A DNA stretch of 8,041 nucleotides from Zoogloeaceae bacterium. Lineage in GTDB: Bacteria > Pseudomonadota > Gammaproteobacteria > Burkholderiales > Rhodocyclaceae. A model generated the notes under the pieces. That model did not search any database. It was given only the letters and a program-made list of their open reading frames with translations, and was not told the origin of the DNA. Of the stretch, positions 1 to 6,374 are shown piece by piece. A program made the translations under genes and the position numbers. The stretch spans positions 1 to 8,041 of the forward strand of contig JAITEO010000186.1 of the NCBI GenBank assembly GCA_031281985.1, in the 5' to 3' direction. Position 1 is the stretch's first letter. Each line of letters begins with the position of its first letter.

Positions 1-55
1 GAAGCGCCGAGGCGGCGAAGGCGGCGGCGAGCATGCCGCCGAGAAGCTTGCGCAT
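1..55 (-). CDS. N-terminus of a divergent exported protein (partial)
   Basis: Read on the minus strand, an ATG at 55 follows an AAGGAG ribosome binding site (complement of 61-66) by 5 bases. The 18 visible residues are MRKLLGGMLAAAFAASAL: a short basic n-region (Arg-Lys) and an Ala/Leu-rich hydrophobic core, as in a Sec signal peptide. The rest of the gene lies outside the window, so neither the cleavage site nor the mature protein can be seen and no function can be given. It is transcribed away from the purU cluster and shares its upstream region. A periplasmic binding protein, an outer-membrane protein or a lipoprotein would all fit. The call rests on the ribosome binding site plus the signal-peptide composition. 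Confidence 0.62.
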   Translation of the reverse strand, partial: MRKLLGGMLAAAFAASAL

Positions 56-230
56 GATGGCTCCTTGGAAAGAGGAAAAAAGGCTTGCGTGGACAAAAAT
101 GTCACGGATTCTAACAATACGACAACAAAAATTAAATTGAATTTGTTTGCGAGAGTGTGCTCCAAAGTGGAGCAACCTTTCCAGACGAAGCCCCGCCGCT
201 TGCTTTCCCAGAAAACCCCCGACAACGCGC
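56..230. other. AT-rich part of the divergent intergenic region
   Basis: No gene is supported here. Bases 106-150 are strikingly AT-rich compared with the surrounding GC-rich DNA, and probably hold the promoter of the minus-strand exported protein. The complement of 108-113 reads TAGAAT, a fair -10 box, but I find no convincing -35 at the right distance. Small dyads that could be protein-binding sites are AAATT-G-AATTT (134-144) and an imperfect GTGGACA-AAAA-TGTCAC (89-105). Reading frames across this stretch have the low-complexity, arginine- and proline-rich look of chance translations. Confidence 0.4.
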
Positions 231-239
231 CGTGCCGCC

Positions 240-273
240 CCCTTGCAGGGTGCAAGCCCTTGCAGGGTGCAAG
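240..273. repeat. Two tandem 17-bp hairpin units
   Basis: The 17-base unit CCCTTGCAGGGTGCAAG occurs twice, head to tail and without mismatch (240-256 and 257-273), followed by a further CCCT. Each unit is a hairpin, CTTGCA-GGG-TGCAAG, so the two copies can form adjacent stem-loops or pair with each other. The function is unknown. The position between divergent genes suits an interspersed extragenic palindrome. Confidence 0.7.
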
Positions 274-344
274 CCCTCTCCCGGCGCTACGCGCCACCCT
301 CTCCCCCAAAGGATTGGGGGAGAGGGGACGGCAAGCGGTGGCGC
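274..344. repeat. Compound hairpin, extragenic palindrome-like
   Basis: Bases 297-309 and 314-326 form a perfect 13-bp stem with an AGGA loop (CCCTCTCCCCCAA pairing with TTGGGGGAGAGGG). The flanks extend it: GCGCCACC at 291-298 is the reverse complement of GGTGGCGC at 337-344. A smaller hairpin GGCGC-TAC-GCGCC sits at 283-295, and CCCTCTCCC at 274-282 can compete for the same right arm. No T-tract follows on either strand, so it is unlikely to be an ordinary intrinsic terminator. It resembles the pyrimidine-rich interspersed repeats common between proteobacterial genes; this family assignment is from memory. Confidence 0.6.
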
Positions 345-430
345 TGCGTTGGGTTCCTCCACTCTGGATTGCCCCAGCGCCCAATCCGTCCTTGCCTGCT
401 CGCTTTGTGGCAAGATGCGGGTTCGCCCGC

Positions 431-528
431 GCAAGAATTTACTGTGGTGAAAAAAAGTTTCACAAACCTGTTGACACGTAGCGGAGTTGAGTTGCACAAT
501 ACGAATCAATGTTTCGCAGTATGAATTT
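431..528 (+). promoter_or_regulatory. P1: sigma70-type promoter with putative operators, upstream of purU
   Basis: A consensus -35 box TTGACA (471-476) is separated by 18 bases from CACAAT (495-500), a 4/6 match to the -10 consensus. Transcription would start near 507-509, about 35 bases before purU. The reason to believe it is a second, gap-free copy before mgdD at 6277-6374: 71 of 98 positions are identical, in blocks. These are GAAAAAAAGTTTCACA (449-464), TTGACAC, TTGCACAAT, and TGTTTCGnAnnATGAATTT (510-528). The -35 box is embedded in an imperfect dyad, TTTCACA-N4-TGTTGACA, whose centre differs between copies. TTC-N7-GAA lies just after the likely start point. Both look like regulator sites, but the regulator cannot be named. 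Confidence 0.75.
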
Positions 529-542
529 CACGGAGAGTTTCC

Positions 543-1403
543 ATGTCATCTTCCCGTCGCTATACGCTGACCTTGTCCTGTCCCGATCAGGTGGGCATCG
601 TCGCCGCGGTCAGCGGCTTCATCGCCGAGCATCACGGCTGGATTACCGAGGCCAATCACCATGCCGACGCGGCGGCGCGGCAGTTCTTCATGCGCCAGGA
701 AATCCTGGCGGATTCCCTGCCGTTCGACCTGGAAGCGTTCAAAAACCAGTTTGCGCCCATTGCCGAACGTTTCAGCATGCGCTGGCAAATCAGCGACAGC
801 GCGCGTAAGAAGCGCGTCGTCATCCTGGTGTCGAAGCAGGAGCACTGTCTTTATGATCTGCTGTCGCGTTGGCAGTCGAAGGACCTGGACATCGACATCC
901 CCTGCATCATCTCCAATCACGAGACCTTCCGGGGCTTTTCCGAGTGGCACCGCATTCCCTTTCACCATGTGCCGGTGACGCCGGAAACGAAGTCCGCCGC
1001 CTATGCCGAAGTGGCGCGGCTGTTCGACGCGGCGGAAGGCGACGTGATGGTGTTGGCGCGCTACATGCAGGTGCTCTCGCCGGAACTGTGCACCCGTTAT
1101 CCTGGACGCATCATCAACATCCACCACAGCTTCTTGCCCAGCTTCGTCGGCGCCAGACCCTACCATCAGGCATTCGAGCGTGGCGTGAAGCTGATCGGCG
1201 CGACCTGCCATTACGTGACCTCCGAACTCGACCAAGGCCCGATCATCGAGCAGGACGTCATTCGCGTCGATCATTCCGATCAGCCCGATGACCTGGTGCG
1301 CTACGGCAAGGACATCGAAAAGGCGGTGCTGGCGCGCGGCCTGCGCTACCACCTGGAAGACCGGGTGCTGGCGCATGGCAACAAGACGGTGGTTTTTCGC
1401 TAG
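543..1403 (+). CDS. purU: Formyltetrahydrofolate deformylase
   Basis: PurU hydrolyses 10-formyl-tetrahydrofolate to formate and tetrahydrofolate in the cytoplasm. The 286-residue protein has the family's usual length and order: an N-terminal ACT domain (about residues 7-85, starting LTLSCPDQVGIVAAVSGFIA) and then a formyltransferase-fold domain (about 90-280). The catalytic Asn-His-Asp set of the fold is visible as N192 and H194 in INIHHSFLPSF and D230 in ELDQGPII. The ATG at 543 has GGAG at 532-535, seven bases upstream. It is the first gene after promoter P1 and is followed 57 bases later by mgdA with no strong terminator between, so they are probably co-transcribed. Here PurU probably serves dissimilation: it drains C1 units from methylene-THF made by the next-door oxidoreductase and returns free THF, rather than supplying formate for purine synthesis. 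Confidence 0.95.
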   Translation: MSSSRRYTLTLSCPDQVGIVAAVSGFIAEHHGWITEANHHADAAARQFFMRQEILADSLPFDLEAFKNQFAPIAERFSMRWQISDSARKKRVVILVSKQEHCLYDLLSRWQSKDLDIDIPCIISNHETFRGFSEWHRIPFHHVPVTPETKSAAYAEVARLFDAAEGDVMVLARYMQVLSPELCTRYPGRIINIHHSFLPSFVGARPYHQAFERGVKLIGATCHYVTSELDQGPIIEQDVIRVDHSDQPDDLVRYGKDIEKAVLARGLRYHLEDRVLAHGNKTVVFR

Positions 1404-1460
1404 GAAGGCGGCAGGCGCTTTTTCCCGCCACCTTCCCCTCTTCCCTGAAAGGAGCACATC

Positions 1461-2702
1461 ATGCCCTGGCGACTGTTGCGTTTCGCGTTTTCCAAGAAGC
1501 ATCCCGAACCCCGGATGTTTACCCGGCACGAGAAACTGAAACCCGCATACGACGTGGTGATCATCGGCGGCGGCGGGCATGGCCTGGCGGCGGCCTATTA
1601 CCTGGCGCGCGAACACGGCGTCACCAATGTCTGCGTGCTGGAAAAGGGCTACATCGGCGGCGGCAATACCGGACGCAATACCACCATCATCCGCTCCAAC
1701 TACCTGACGCCGGAAGGCGTGCAGTTCTATGACGCCTCGCTTGCCCTGTGGCGGGATCTGTCGGCGGATTTCGATCTCAACCTGTTCTACGCCAATCGCG
1801 GCCACTTCACCCTGGCGCATACGGACGCCTCGCTGCGCACCATGCGCTGGCGGGCGGAGGTAAACAAACAGTATGGCGTCGATTCCGAACTGGTCGGGCC
1901 GGAGGCGGTGAAGAAGGCCGCGCCGATGATCGACCTTCGTTGCAGCGGCCACGCGCCCATCCTGGGCGCGCTCTATCACGCGCCGGGTTCGGTGGCGCGG
2001 CACGACGCCGTGGCCTGGGGCTACGGACGCGGCGCGGATCGGCGCGGCGTGGAAATCCACCAGAAAACCGAAGTGCTGGGCATAGAAACGGCGGGCGGCA
2101 AGGTCACGGGCGTGCAAACCTCCCGCGGCCACATCGCCACGTCGAAGGTGCTGTGCGCCGTGGCGGGATTCACGCCGCGCATCCTGAAAATGGTGGAAAT
2201 TCCCTCGCCCATCTACATCCATCCCTTGCAGGCGATGGTTTCCGAGCCGGTCAAACCCTTTCTCGATCCAATCCTGGTTTCCGGCAGCCTGCATGTGTAT
2301 ATCAGCCAGTCGGCGCGCGGCGAACTGGTCATGGGCGCTTCCCTCGACCCCTACGAAGTGCATTCCACCCGTTCCTCGCTGGAATTCGTCGAAGGACTGA
2401 CGGCGGAGATGCTCAACATGTTCCCCTTCCTCTCCAATGTGCGGGTGATGCGCCAGTGGGCGGGCATGGCGGACATGACGCCGGATTTCGCGCCGATCAT
2501 GGGCAAGACGCCGCTGGAAGGCTTCTATCTCGATTCCGGCTGGGGCACCTGGGGATTCAAGGCAACGCCGATTGCCGGCAAGACGATGGCGCACACCATC
2601 GCCCACGACGCGCCGCACCCCCTGATCACCGGCTTTGCGCTGGATCGCTTCCGAAACTACGCGCTTACCGGAGAAAAGGGCGCGGCCTCGGTCGGACATT
2701 GA
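1461..2702 (+). CDS. mgdA: N-methylglutamate dehydrogenase subunit A (sarcosine oxidase beta family)
   Basis: This is the catalytic flavin subunit of a heterotetrameric amine oxidoreductase, 413 residues, normal for the SoxB family. The FAD-binding dinucleotide fold starts at DVVIIGGGGHGLAAAYYL (31-48), with E61 at the end of the second strand as ribose ligand. GGGNTGRNTTIIRSNY (67-81) is a family signature. H181 in RHDAVAWG matches the histidine (about 173-175 in studied sarcosine oxidases) that covalently holds FMN at the alpha-beta interface. WGTWGFKATP near the C-terminus is the flavin-contact region. The start at 1461 follows AGGAG (1450-1454) and gives the usual 30-residue extension before the fold. 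SoxB homologues demethylate sarcosine; the neighbouring gmaS-like gene favours N-methylglutamate as substrate, giving glutamate plus a C1 unit for THF. The class (SoxB-like) is certain, the exact substrate less so. Confidence 0.8.
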   Translation: MPWRLLRFAFSKKHPEPRMFTRHEKLKPAYDVVIIGGGGHGLAAAYYLAREHGVTNVCVLEKGYIGGGNTGRNTTIIRSNYLTPEGVQFYDASLALWRDLSADFDLNLFYANRGHFTLAHTDASLRTMRWRAEVNKQYGVDSELVGPEAVKKAAPMIDLRCSGHAPILGALYHAPGSVARHDAVAWGYGRGADRRGVEIHQKTEVLGIETAGGKVTGVQTSRGHIATSKVLCAVAGFTPRILKMVEIPSPIYIHPLQAMVSEPVKPFLDPILVSGSLHVYISQSARGELVMGASLDPYEVHSTRSSLEFVEGLTAEMLNMFPFLSNVRVMRQWAGMADMTPDFAPIMGKTPLEGFYLDSGWGTWGFKATPIAGKTMAHTIAHDAPHPLITGFALDRFRNYALTGEKGAASVGH

Positions 2703-2745
2703 AGGCGTCAAAAAGTGAAAAACCACTTTTTGCCGGGCTATCCAG

Positions 2746-2778
2746 CAAAAAAGGACAAGCGGAGCTTGCCCTTTTTTG
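2746..2778. repeat. 15-bp hairpin in left part of the element
   Basis: Bases 2746-2760 pair with 2764-2778 around a GGA loop, with a single A/C mismatch. The stem begins with C plus six A and ends with six T plus G, and its apex is CAAGC-GGA-GCTTG. In RNA it resembles a bidirectional terminator, because the A/T runs sit at the stem base on both strands. It is more likely structural DNA of the element than a dedicated terminator. Confidence 0.6.
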
Positions 2779-2819
2779 GGGGAAAGGCAAGGCAACCCAC
2801 TACTGTCCAGCCGTCCGGG

Positions 2820-2897
2820 CGTAGGGGCGCACTGCGTGCGCCCGCAAACCATCAACACCGCATGACGGCCAACGGGCGCACGCAGTGCGCCCCTACG
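2820..2897. repeat. Perfect 25-bp inverted repeat with self-complementary arms
   Basis: Bases 2820-2844 and 2873-2897 are exact reverse complements, separated by 28 bases. Each arm is also a hairpin: the left contains GGGCGCAC-TGC-GTGCGCCC. The sequence can therefore form one long stem or two small ones, the same design as the outer ends of the element. Translation gives the arginine/cysteine-rich phrase GRTQCAPT often seen in spurious annotated proteins; from memory, this GTAGGGGCGCAC-type palindrome is widely dispersed in bacterial genomes. Confidence 0.75.
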
Positions 2898-2937
2898 AGA
2901 ACCCCGCAGGCCGCGCTGGTTTTTCGTTGGTTTTACC

Positions 2938-2971
2938 GGTTTCAAGGCGAAGCTTGCTTTGCCTTGAAACC
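2938..2971. repeat. 34-bp near-perfect palindrome
   Basis: GGTTTCAAGGC (2938-2948) pairs with GCCTTGAAACC (2961-2971). After a G/T mismatch the pairing continues as AAGC/GCTT to a two-base centre. It could extrude as a cruciform, or fold as an RNA hairpin with a G-U wobble. It forms the third internal palindrome of the element. Confidence 0.65.
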
Positions 2972-2984
2972 CTAGCTAATCCGG

Positions 2985-3019
2985 CAAAAAGTGGTTTTTT
3001 CACTTTTTGACGTTTTTTT
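2985..3019 (+). terminator. Possible intrinsic terminator or attenuator at the element's right end
   Basis: The right-end hairpin has a 9-bp stem, CAAAAAGTG (2985-2993) with CACTTTTTG (3001-3009), and a 7-base T-rich loop. ACG and seven T (3013-3019) follow, as in a Rho-independent terminator reading toward mgdB. The stem is poor in GC, so termination would be weak by itself. If the two ends of the element pair in the transcript, the stem would grow to about 31 bp. Whether it reduces expression of mgdB and mgdC is an inference. Confidence 0.35.
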
Positions 3020-3032
3020 ATAAGGAGTTGCG

Positions 3033-3290
3033 ATGAAACTCATGACTTGTCCGATCAACGGCACGCGCCCGATTGCCGAGTTCAGTTACGGCGGTACGCT
3101 GCGCGTCATGCCGGATCCCAACGCGGCGAGTGACGCCGAATGGAGCGACTATGTGTTCAACCGCGACAACGCGCCGGGGATAAAGCGCGAGTGGTGGCGG
3201 CACATTCCCAGCAACACCTGGTTCATTGCCGAGCGCGACACGGAGCGGGATGTCGTGTTGCGCACCTGGCTTCATGCGGAAAGGGACTGA
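3033..3290 (+). CDS. mgdB: N-methylglutamate dehydrogenase subunit B (sarcosine oxidase delta family)
   Basis: This small accessory subunit has 85 residues, normal for SoxD. Family landmarks are the N-terminal MKLMTCPINGTRPIAEF, the DPNAASDAEWSDYVFNRDN core (28-46) and WFIAERDT (63-70). SoxD of sarcosine oxidase binds structural zinc through Cys6, Cys9, His59 and Cys63. Here C6 and H57 remain, but the other two places are N9 and N61, so the classical site is incomplete. From memory, a CPxNGxR-type subgroup exists among SoxD-like proteins, possibly the N-methylglutamate dehydrogenase branch. The ATG at 3033 follows a strong TAAGGAG (3021-3027) by five bases, and the stop is one base before the mgdC start, indicating translational coupling. 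It lies directly after the palindromic element. Confidence 0.78.
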   Translation: MKLMTCPINGTRPIAEFSYGGTLRVMPDPNAASDAEWSDYVFNRDNAPGIKREWWRHIPSNTWFIAERDTERDVVLRTWLHAERD

Positions 3291-3291
3291 C

Positions 3292-6210
3292 ATGCGTCTG
3301 CCGAGCGTCGAGCGCGAATGGCTGAATCGCGCGCAAAAAATCGAATTCAGCTTCGAAGGCCGCCCGTATGAAGGATACGCGGGCGACAGCATCAGCAGCG
3401 CCCTGTGGGCGAACGGGGTGCGCGTGCTGGGGCGCAGCTTCAAGTACCACCGCCCGCGCGGCCTGCTCTCCCTGGCCAATCACGACGTGAACGCCCTGTT
3501 CCAGCAAGGCGGCGAACCCAATATCCGGGGCGACGCGCGTCCCCTGGAAACAGGCATGCGGCTTACTGCGGTCAACACCTTCGGCGGCGGCGTGGCGCAC
3601 GACAATGGCCGCTTTCTCGGCCTCCTCTCCCGCTTTTTGCCGGTCGGCTTCTACTACAAGGCGTTTCACACCAAGGCGCTCTTTCCGCTGTGGGAAAAGG
3701 TGTTTCGCCTGACCACCGGGCTGGGCAAGGTGGATTTTGCCACGCCCAGGAAACGCACCGCCAAGTCATATGACTTCTGCGACGTGCTGGTCGTGGGCGG
3801 CGGACCTTCCGGCCTGGCGGCGGCCTGCGCGGCGGCGAAGGCGGGGGCGCGCGTGGTCATCGTCGAGGAAAACGCCCGCCTGGGCGGCAGCGGCGTCTAT
3901 CAACTGGGCGCGGACGCCCAGCGCGCGGCCATTCTGGAGGCGCTGCTCCAGCAAGTCGAGGCGGCGGACAATATCCGCGTCCTCGTCGATCATTATGCCG
4001 CCGGATATTACAAGGATCACTGGCTGCCGCTGGTTGCGCACGCGGCAGACGCGCCCCTGCGCAAGATGCGCGCGAAAAGCGTGATTGTCGCCAGCGGCGC
4101 GTTCGAGCAGCCCGCGGTGTTTCGCGCCAACGATCTGCCCGGCGTGATGCTGGCTTCCGCCGCGCAACGGCTGTTCTACCGCTACGGCATCCGTCCGCTG
4201 GAAAACCCGCTGGTGCTCACCGCCAACGCCGACGGCTATCGCGCCGCGCTGGACATGGCCAAAAGCGGCGCGCGCGTGGCCGCCGTGGTGGATCTGCGGG
4301 GAACGCACGCCGCCAACGACCTGGAACAACAGGTGCGCGCCCAGAATATCCCCATCCATGTCGCTGCCAGCGTGGTGGAAGCCGTGCCGGGTCCCGGCGG
4401 AAAGTCGGTAATCGCCGCCCGCGTTGGCGCGTTTGCCGACGGCAAGGCGGCATTCGGAGACCTGCGGGAAATTCCCTGCGACGGCATCCTGATGAGCGTC
4501 GGCTGGGCGGGCGCGGCAAACCTGCTCTACCAGGCGGAAACACGGATGCGCTATGACGACGCGGTAGAGCAGTTCGTGCCGGAACACCTGCCGGAAGGCG
4601 TGTTCGCCTGCGGCAAGGTCAATGGCGTGCATACGCTTGCCGCAAAGCTCATCGACGGCGAACGCGCGGGCGCGGCGGCGGCGGTGCATGCCGGTTTCGG
4701 CGCGAAGGGAGAGGGCGTGGAAGTCCCCGCCGAAATCGAGTCGCCTTCGCATCCCTGGCCGATCATCGAGCATCCGCAGGGCAAGAACTTCGTCGATTTC
4801 GATGAAGACGTGCAGTTCAAGGACATCGCCAACGCCATCCAGGAAGGCTTCGACAACATCGAGTTGCTGAAACGCTATTCCACCTCCGGCATGGGGCCGA
4901 GCCAGGGCAAGCATTCCAACATGAATGTGTTGCGCATCCTGGCGCGGCTCACCGGGAAAACTCCCGCCGAGGTCGGCACGACCACGGCGCGTCCCATGTA
5001 CCATCCGGTTTCCATGGCCGCGCTCGCGGGACGCGGGTTCTCGCCCGAACGGCGCACGCCGCTGCATGGCCGGCACGCCGCCCTGGGCGCGGAATGGCTG
5101 AGCGCCGGCGCGTGGCAGCGTCCCGCCTATTACCGGCAGGACGGCAAGACGGCGCAGGAATGCATCCACGCGGAAGCGGCGGCGGTGCGTGGCGGCGTCG
5201 GCCTCATCGACGTGGGCACGCTGGGCAAGCTGGAAATTCGCGGCAAGGACGCCGCCGAATTCCTCGAACGGGTGTATGTGTCGCGCTACGCCAACCTCAA
5301 GGTGGGCATGAGCCGCTACGCGGTGATGTGCGACGAGGCGGGCGTGATCATCGACGATGGCGTGGTGGCAAGGCTTGCCGAGGATCACTTTTATTTCACC
5401 ACCACGACCTCCGGCGCGGCGGGCGTCTATGCCGAGCTTTCCCGTCTCCACATCCTGTGGAAGCTGGAGGTCACCCTCGTCAATCACACGGGCGCTTACG
5501 CGGCGGTGAATCTTGCCGGGCAAAAATCCCGCGCCGTGCTCTCCCGGCTCACCGACCTGGATCTGTCGGGCGCGGCTTTCCCCTATCTTGGCGTGCGCAC
5601 AGGCGAAGTCGCGGGCATTCCCGCGCGGCTTCTGCGCGTTGGCTTCGTCGGCGAGTGGGGCTATGAAATCCACGTGCCCGCCACATACGGCGGCGCGCTG
5701 TGGGACGCGCTCATGACGGCGGGCGCGGCGGAGGGCATCCGCCCCTTCGGCGTGGAAGCGCAACGTCTCCTGCGCCTGGAAAAGGGACACATCATCATCG
5801 GCCAGGACAGCGACGGCCTGACCACGCCGCTGGACTTGAACCTGCACTGGGCGGTGAAAATGGAAAAGCCCTTCTTCGTCGGCCAACGAAGCCTTGCCAT
5901 CCTGGAGAAGAAGCCCGCCAAGCAACGGCTGGTCGGCCTCGTCTTTCCGACGTTGCCAAACGACGCCAGGGAAAAGCCGCAGGAATGCAACCTGGTCATC
6001 GAAGCGGGCGAAATCGCCGGAAGAATCACCTCCATCGCCTATTCGCCCACCTTGCAACGCCACATCGCGCTGGCCTTCGTCCGCCCCGCGCGCATACGGC
6101 CAGGCGAGCGGGTCGACATACGCCTGAGCAGCGGCGACACGCTCACCGCGGAAGTCTTCGTCCCTCCTTTCTATGACCCGGAAAACCTGCGCCAGAAGAT
6201 AGCGGATTGA
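3292..6210 (+). CDS. mgdC: N-methylglutamate dehydrogenase subunit C (sarcosine oxidase alpha family)
   Basis: This is the large subunit, 972 residues, close to the roughly 970-1000 of SoxA. Residues 1-100 are a ferredoxin-like domain with the RSFKYHRPRG signature but no cysteine, hence no iron-sulfur cluster. From 164 comes a dinucleotide-binding domain, DVLVVGGGPSGLAAACAA, with E192 ending its second strand; in sarcosine oxidase this holds NAD+. A second redox segment ends at VFACGKVNGVHTLAAKLIDG. About residues 590-970 form a GcvT-type aminomethyltransferase domain with VIIDDGVV (D688, D689), which in this family binds tetrahydrofolate and captures the C1 unit as 5,10-methylene-THF. The ATG at 3292 has AAGGGA at 3281-3286; the frame runs further upstream (to an ATG at 3226), but only inside mgdB. 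Class assignment is very secure; the substrate is inferred from context. Confidence 0.82.
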   Translation: MRLPSVEREWLNRAQKIEFSFEGRPYEGYAGDSISSALWANGVRVLGRSFKYHRPRGLLSLANHDVNALFQQGGEPNIRGDARPLETGMRLTAVNTFGGGVAHDNGRFLGLLSRFLPVGFYYKAFHTKALFPLWEKVFRLTTGLGKVDFATPRKRTAKSYDFCDVLVVGGGPSGLAAACAAAKAGARVVIVEENARLGGSGVYQLGADAQRAAILEALLQQVEAADNIRVLVDHYAAGYYKDHWLPLVAHAADAPLRKMRAKSVIVASGAFEQPAVFRANDLPGVMLASAAQRLFYRYGIRPLENPLVLTANADGYRAALDMAKSGARVAAVVDLRGTHAANDLEQQVRAQNIPIHVAASVVEAVPGPGGKSVIAARVGAFADGKAAFGDLREIPCDGILMSVGWAGAANLLYQAETRMRYDDAVEQFVPEHLPEGVFACGKVNGVHTLAAKLIDGERAGAAAAVHAGFGAKGEGVEVPAEIESPSHPWPIIEHPQGKNFVDFDEDVQFKDIANAIQEGFDNIELLKRYSTSGMGPSQGKHSNMNVLRILARLTGKTPAEVGTTTARPMYHPVSMAALAGRGFSPERRTPLHGRHAALGAEWLSAGAWQRPAYYRQDGKTAQECIHAEAAAVRGGVGLIDVGTLGKLEIRGKDAAEFLERVYVSRYANLKVGMSRYAVMCDEAGVIIDDGVVARLAEDHFYFTTTTSGAAGVYAELSRLHILWKLEVTLVNHTGAYAAVNLAGQKSRAVLSRLTDLDLSGAAFPYLGVRTGEVAGIPARLLRVGFVGEWGYEIHVPATYGGALWDALMTAGAAEGIRPFGVEAQRLLRLEKGHIIIGQDSDGLTTPLDLNLHWAVKMEKPFFVGQRSLAILEKKPAKQRLVGLVFPTLPNDAREKPQECNLVIEAGEIAGRITSIAYSPTLQRHIALAFVRPARIRPGERVDIRLSSGDTLTAEVFVPPFYDPENLRQKIAD

Positions 6211-6213
6211 AGC

Positions 6214-6238
6214 GGGAGCGCGCCTTGCGCGCGCTCCC
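6214..6238 (+). terminator. GC-rich hairpin after mgdC
   Basis: A perfect 10-bp stem, GGGAGCGCGC (6214-6223) with GCGCGCTCCC (6229-6238), and a five-base loop starts three bases after the mgdC stop. No T-tract follows, so it is either a weak terminator or a 3'-end stabiliser. Its place between mgdC and promoter P2 suggests that mgdABC and mgdD-gmaS can be separate transcripts. Confidence 0.45.
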
Positions 6239-6276
6239 CTTCACAAACCGGTCTTCGACTGCCGCGCCTTGGCGCC

Positions 6277-6374
6277 GCAAAAGTTTACCTTCAAGAAAAA
6301 AAGTTTCACATGAGTGTTGACACGGCAGTTCATTTTGTTGCACAATGCGCATAAATGTTTCGTAACATGAATTT
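6277..6374 (+). promoter_or_regulatory. P2: copy of the purU promoter module, upstream of mgdD
   Basis: TTGACA (6317-6322), an 18-base spacer and CACAAT (6341-6346) repeat the P1 boxes exactly, with the same spacing. The surrounding blocks are also shared: GAAAAAAAGTTTCACA (6295-6310), the TTTCACA-N4-TGTTGACA dyad over the -35, and TGTTTCGnAnnATGAATTT (6356-6374) after the expected start. Similarity stops at 6374. The leader to mgdD is longer than that of purU (about 80 bases) and can form a GGCAGG/CCTGCC hairpin (6381-6386 with 6402-6407). Joint control of both units by one regulator is the simplest reading. Confidence 0.75.

Larger units (their letters stand above)
2706..3012. mobile_element. 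MITE-like nested-palindrome element between mgdA and mgdB
   Basis: The element is bounded by near-perfect terminal inverted repeats, 2706-2736 and 2981-3012: 31 and 32 bases, differing only by one A/T in a homopolymer run. Each end is itself a hairpin (CAAAAAGTG ... CACTTTTTG). Inside lie three further palindromes (2746-2778, 2820-2897, 2938-2971). It encodes no credible protein, so any mobility would need a transposase in trans. Removing it would leave a 23-base gap between mgdA and mgdB that still carries the mgdB ribosome binding site, which supports insertion into a once compact operon. I see no target-site duplication, so a REP/BIME-type palindrome cluster is an alternative. Confidence 0.65.

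Noticed and set aside
240..273. CRISPR-like direct repeats
   Set aside because: Only two abutting copies without spacers.
417..430. GCGGG-TTCG-CCCGC hairpin as a terminator upstream of P1
   Set aside because: A stable small hairpin, but no T-tract follows and no gene ends there; it may be chance.
2700..2710. Target-site duplication at the element ends
   Set aside because: The bases outside the inverted repeats (AAGG on the left, TTTTTTT on the right) do not match.
546..2945. Minus-strand open frame of 799 codons
   Set aside because: It lies antisense to purU and mgdA and runs into the palindromic element. Its composition (His/Arg/Gly-rich, no domain) is the usual shadow in GC-rich coding DNA, while the + strand proteins have clear motifs.
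2715..2975. 86-residue frame inside the palindromic element
   Set aside because: It begins at a GTG within the terminal repeat, has no ribosome binding site, and is the translation of palindromes.
2703..3032. Glycine or other riboswitch in the mgdA-mgdB gap
   Set aside because: The structure is fully explained by simple palindromes; I see no conserved aptamer core.
3226..3291. Earlier ATG for mgdC giving 22 extra residues
   Set aside because: It would overlap mgdB heavily and the added residues do not resemble SoxA N-termini; the ATG at 3292 has its own ribosome binding site.
3766..6063. Minus-strand open frame of 765 codons
   Set aside because: Shadow of mgdC on the opposite strand; no recognisable domain, and it covers only the interior of a well-supported gene.
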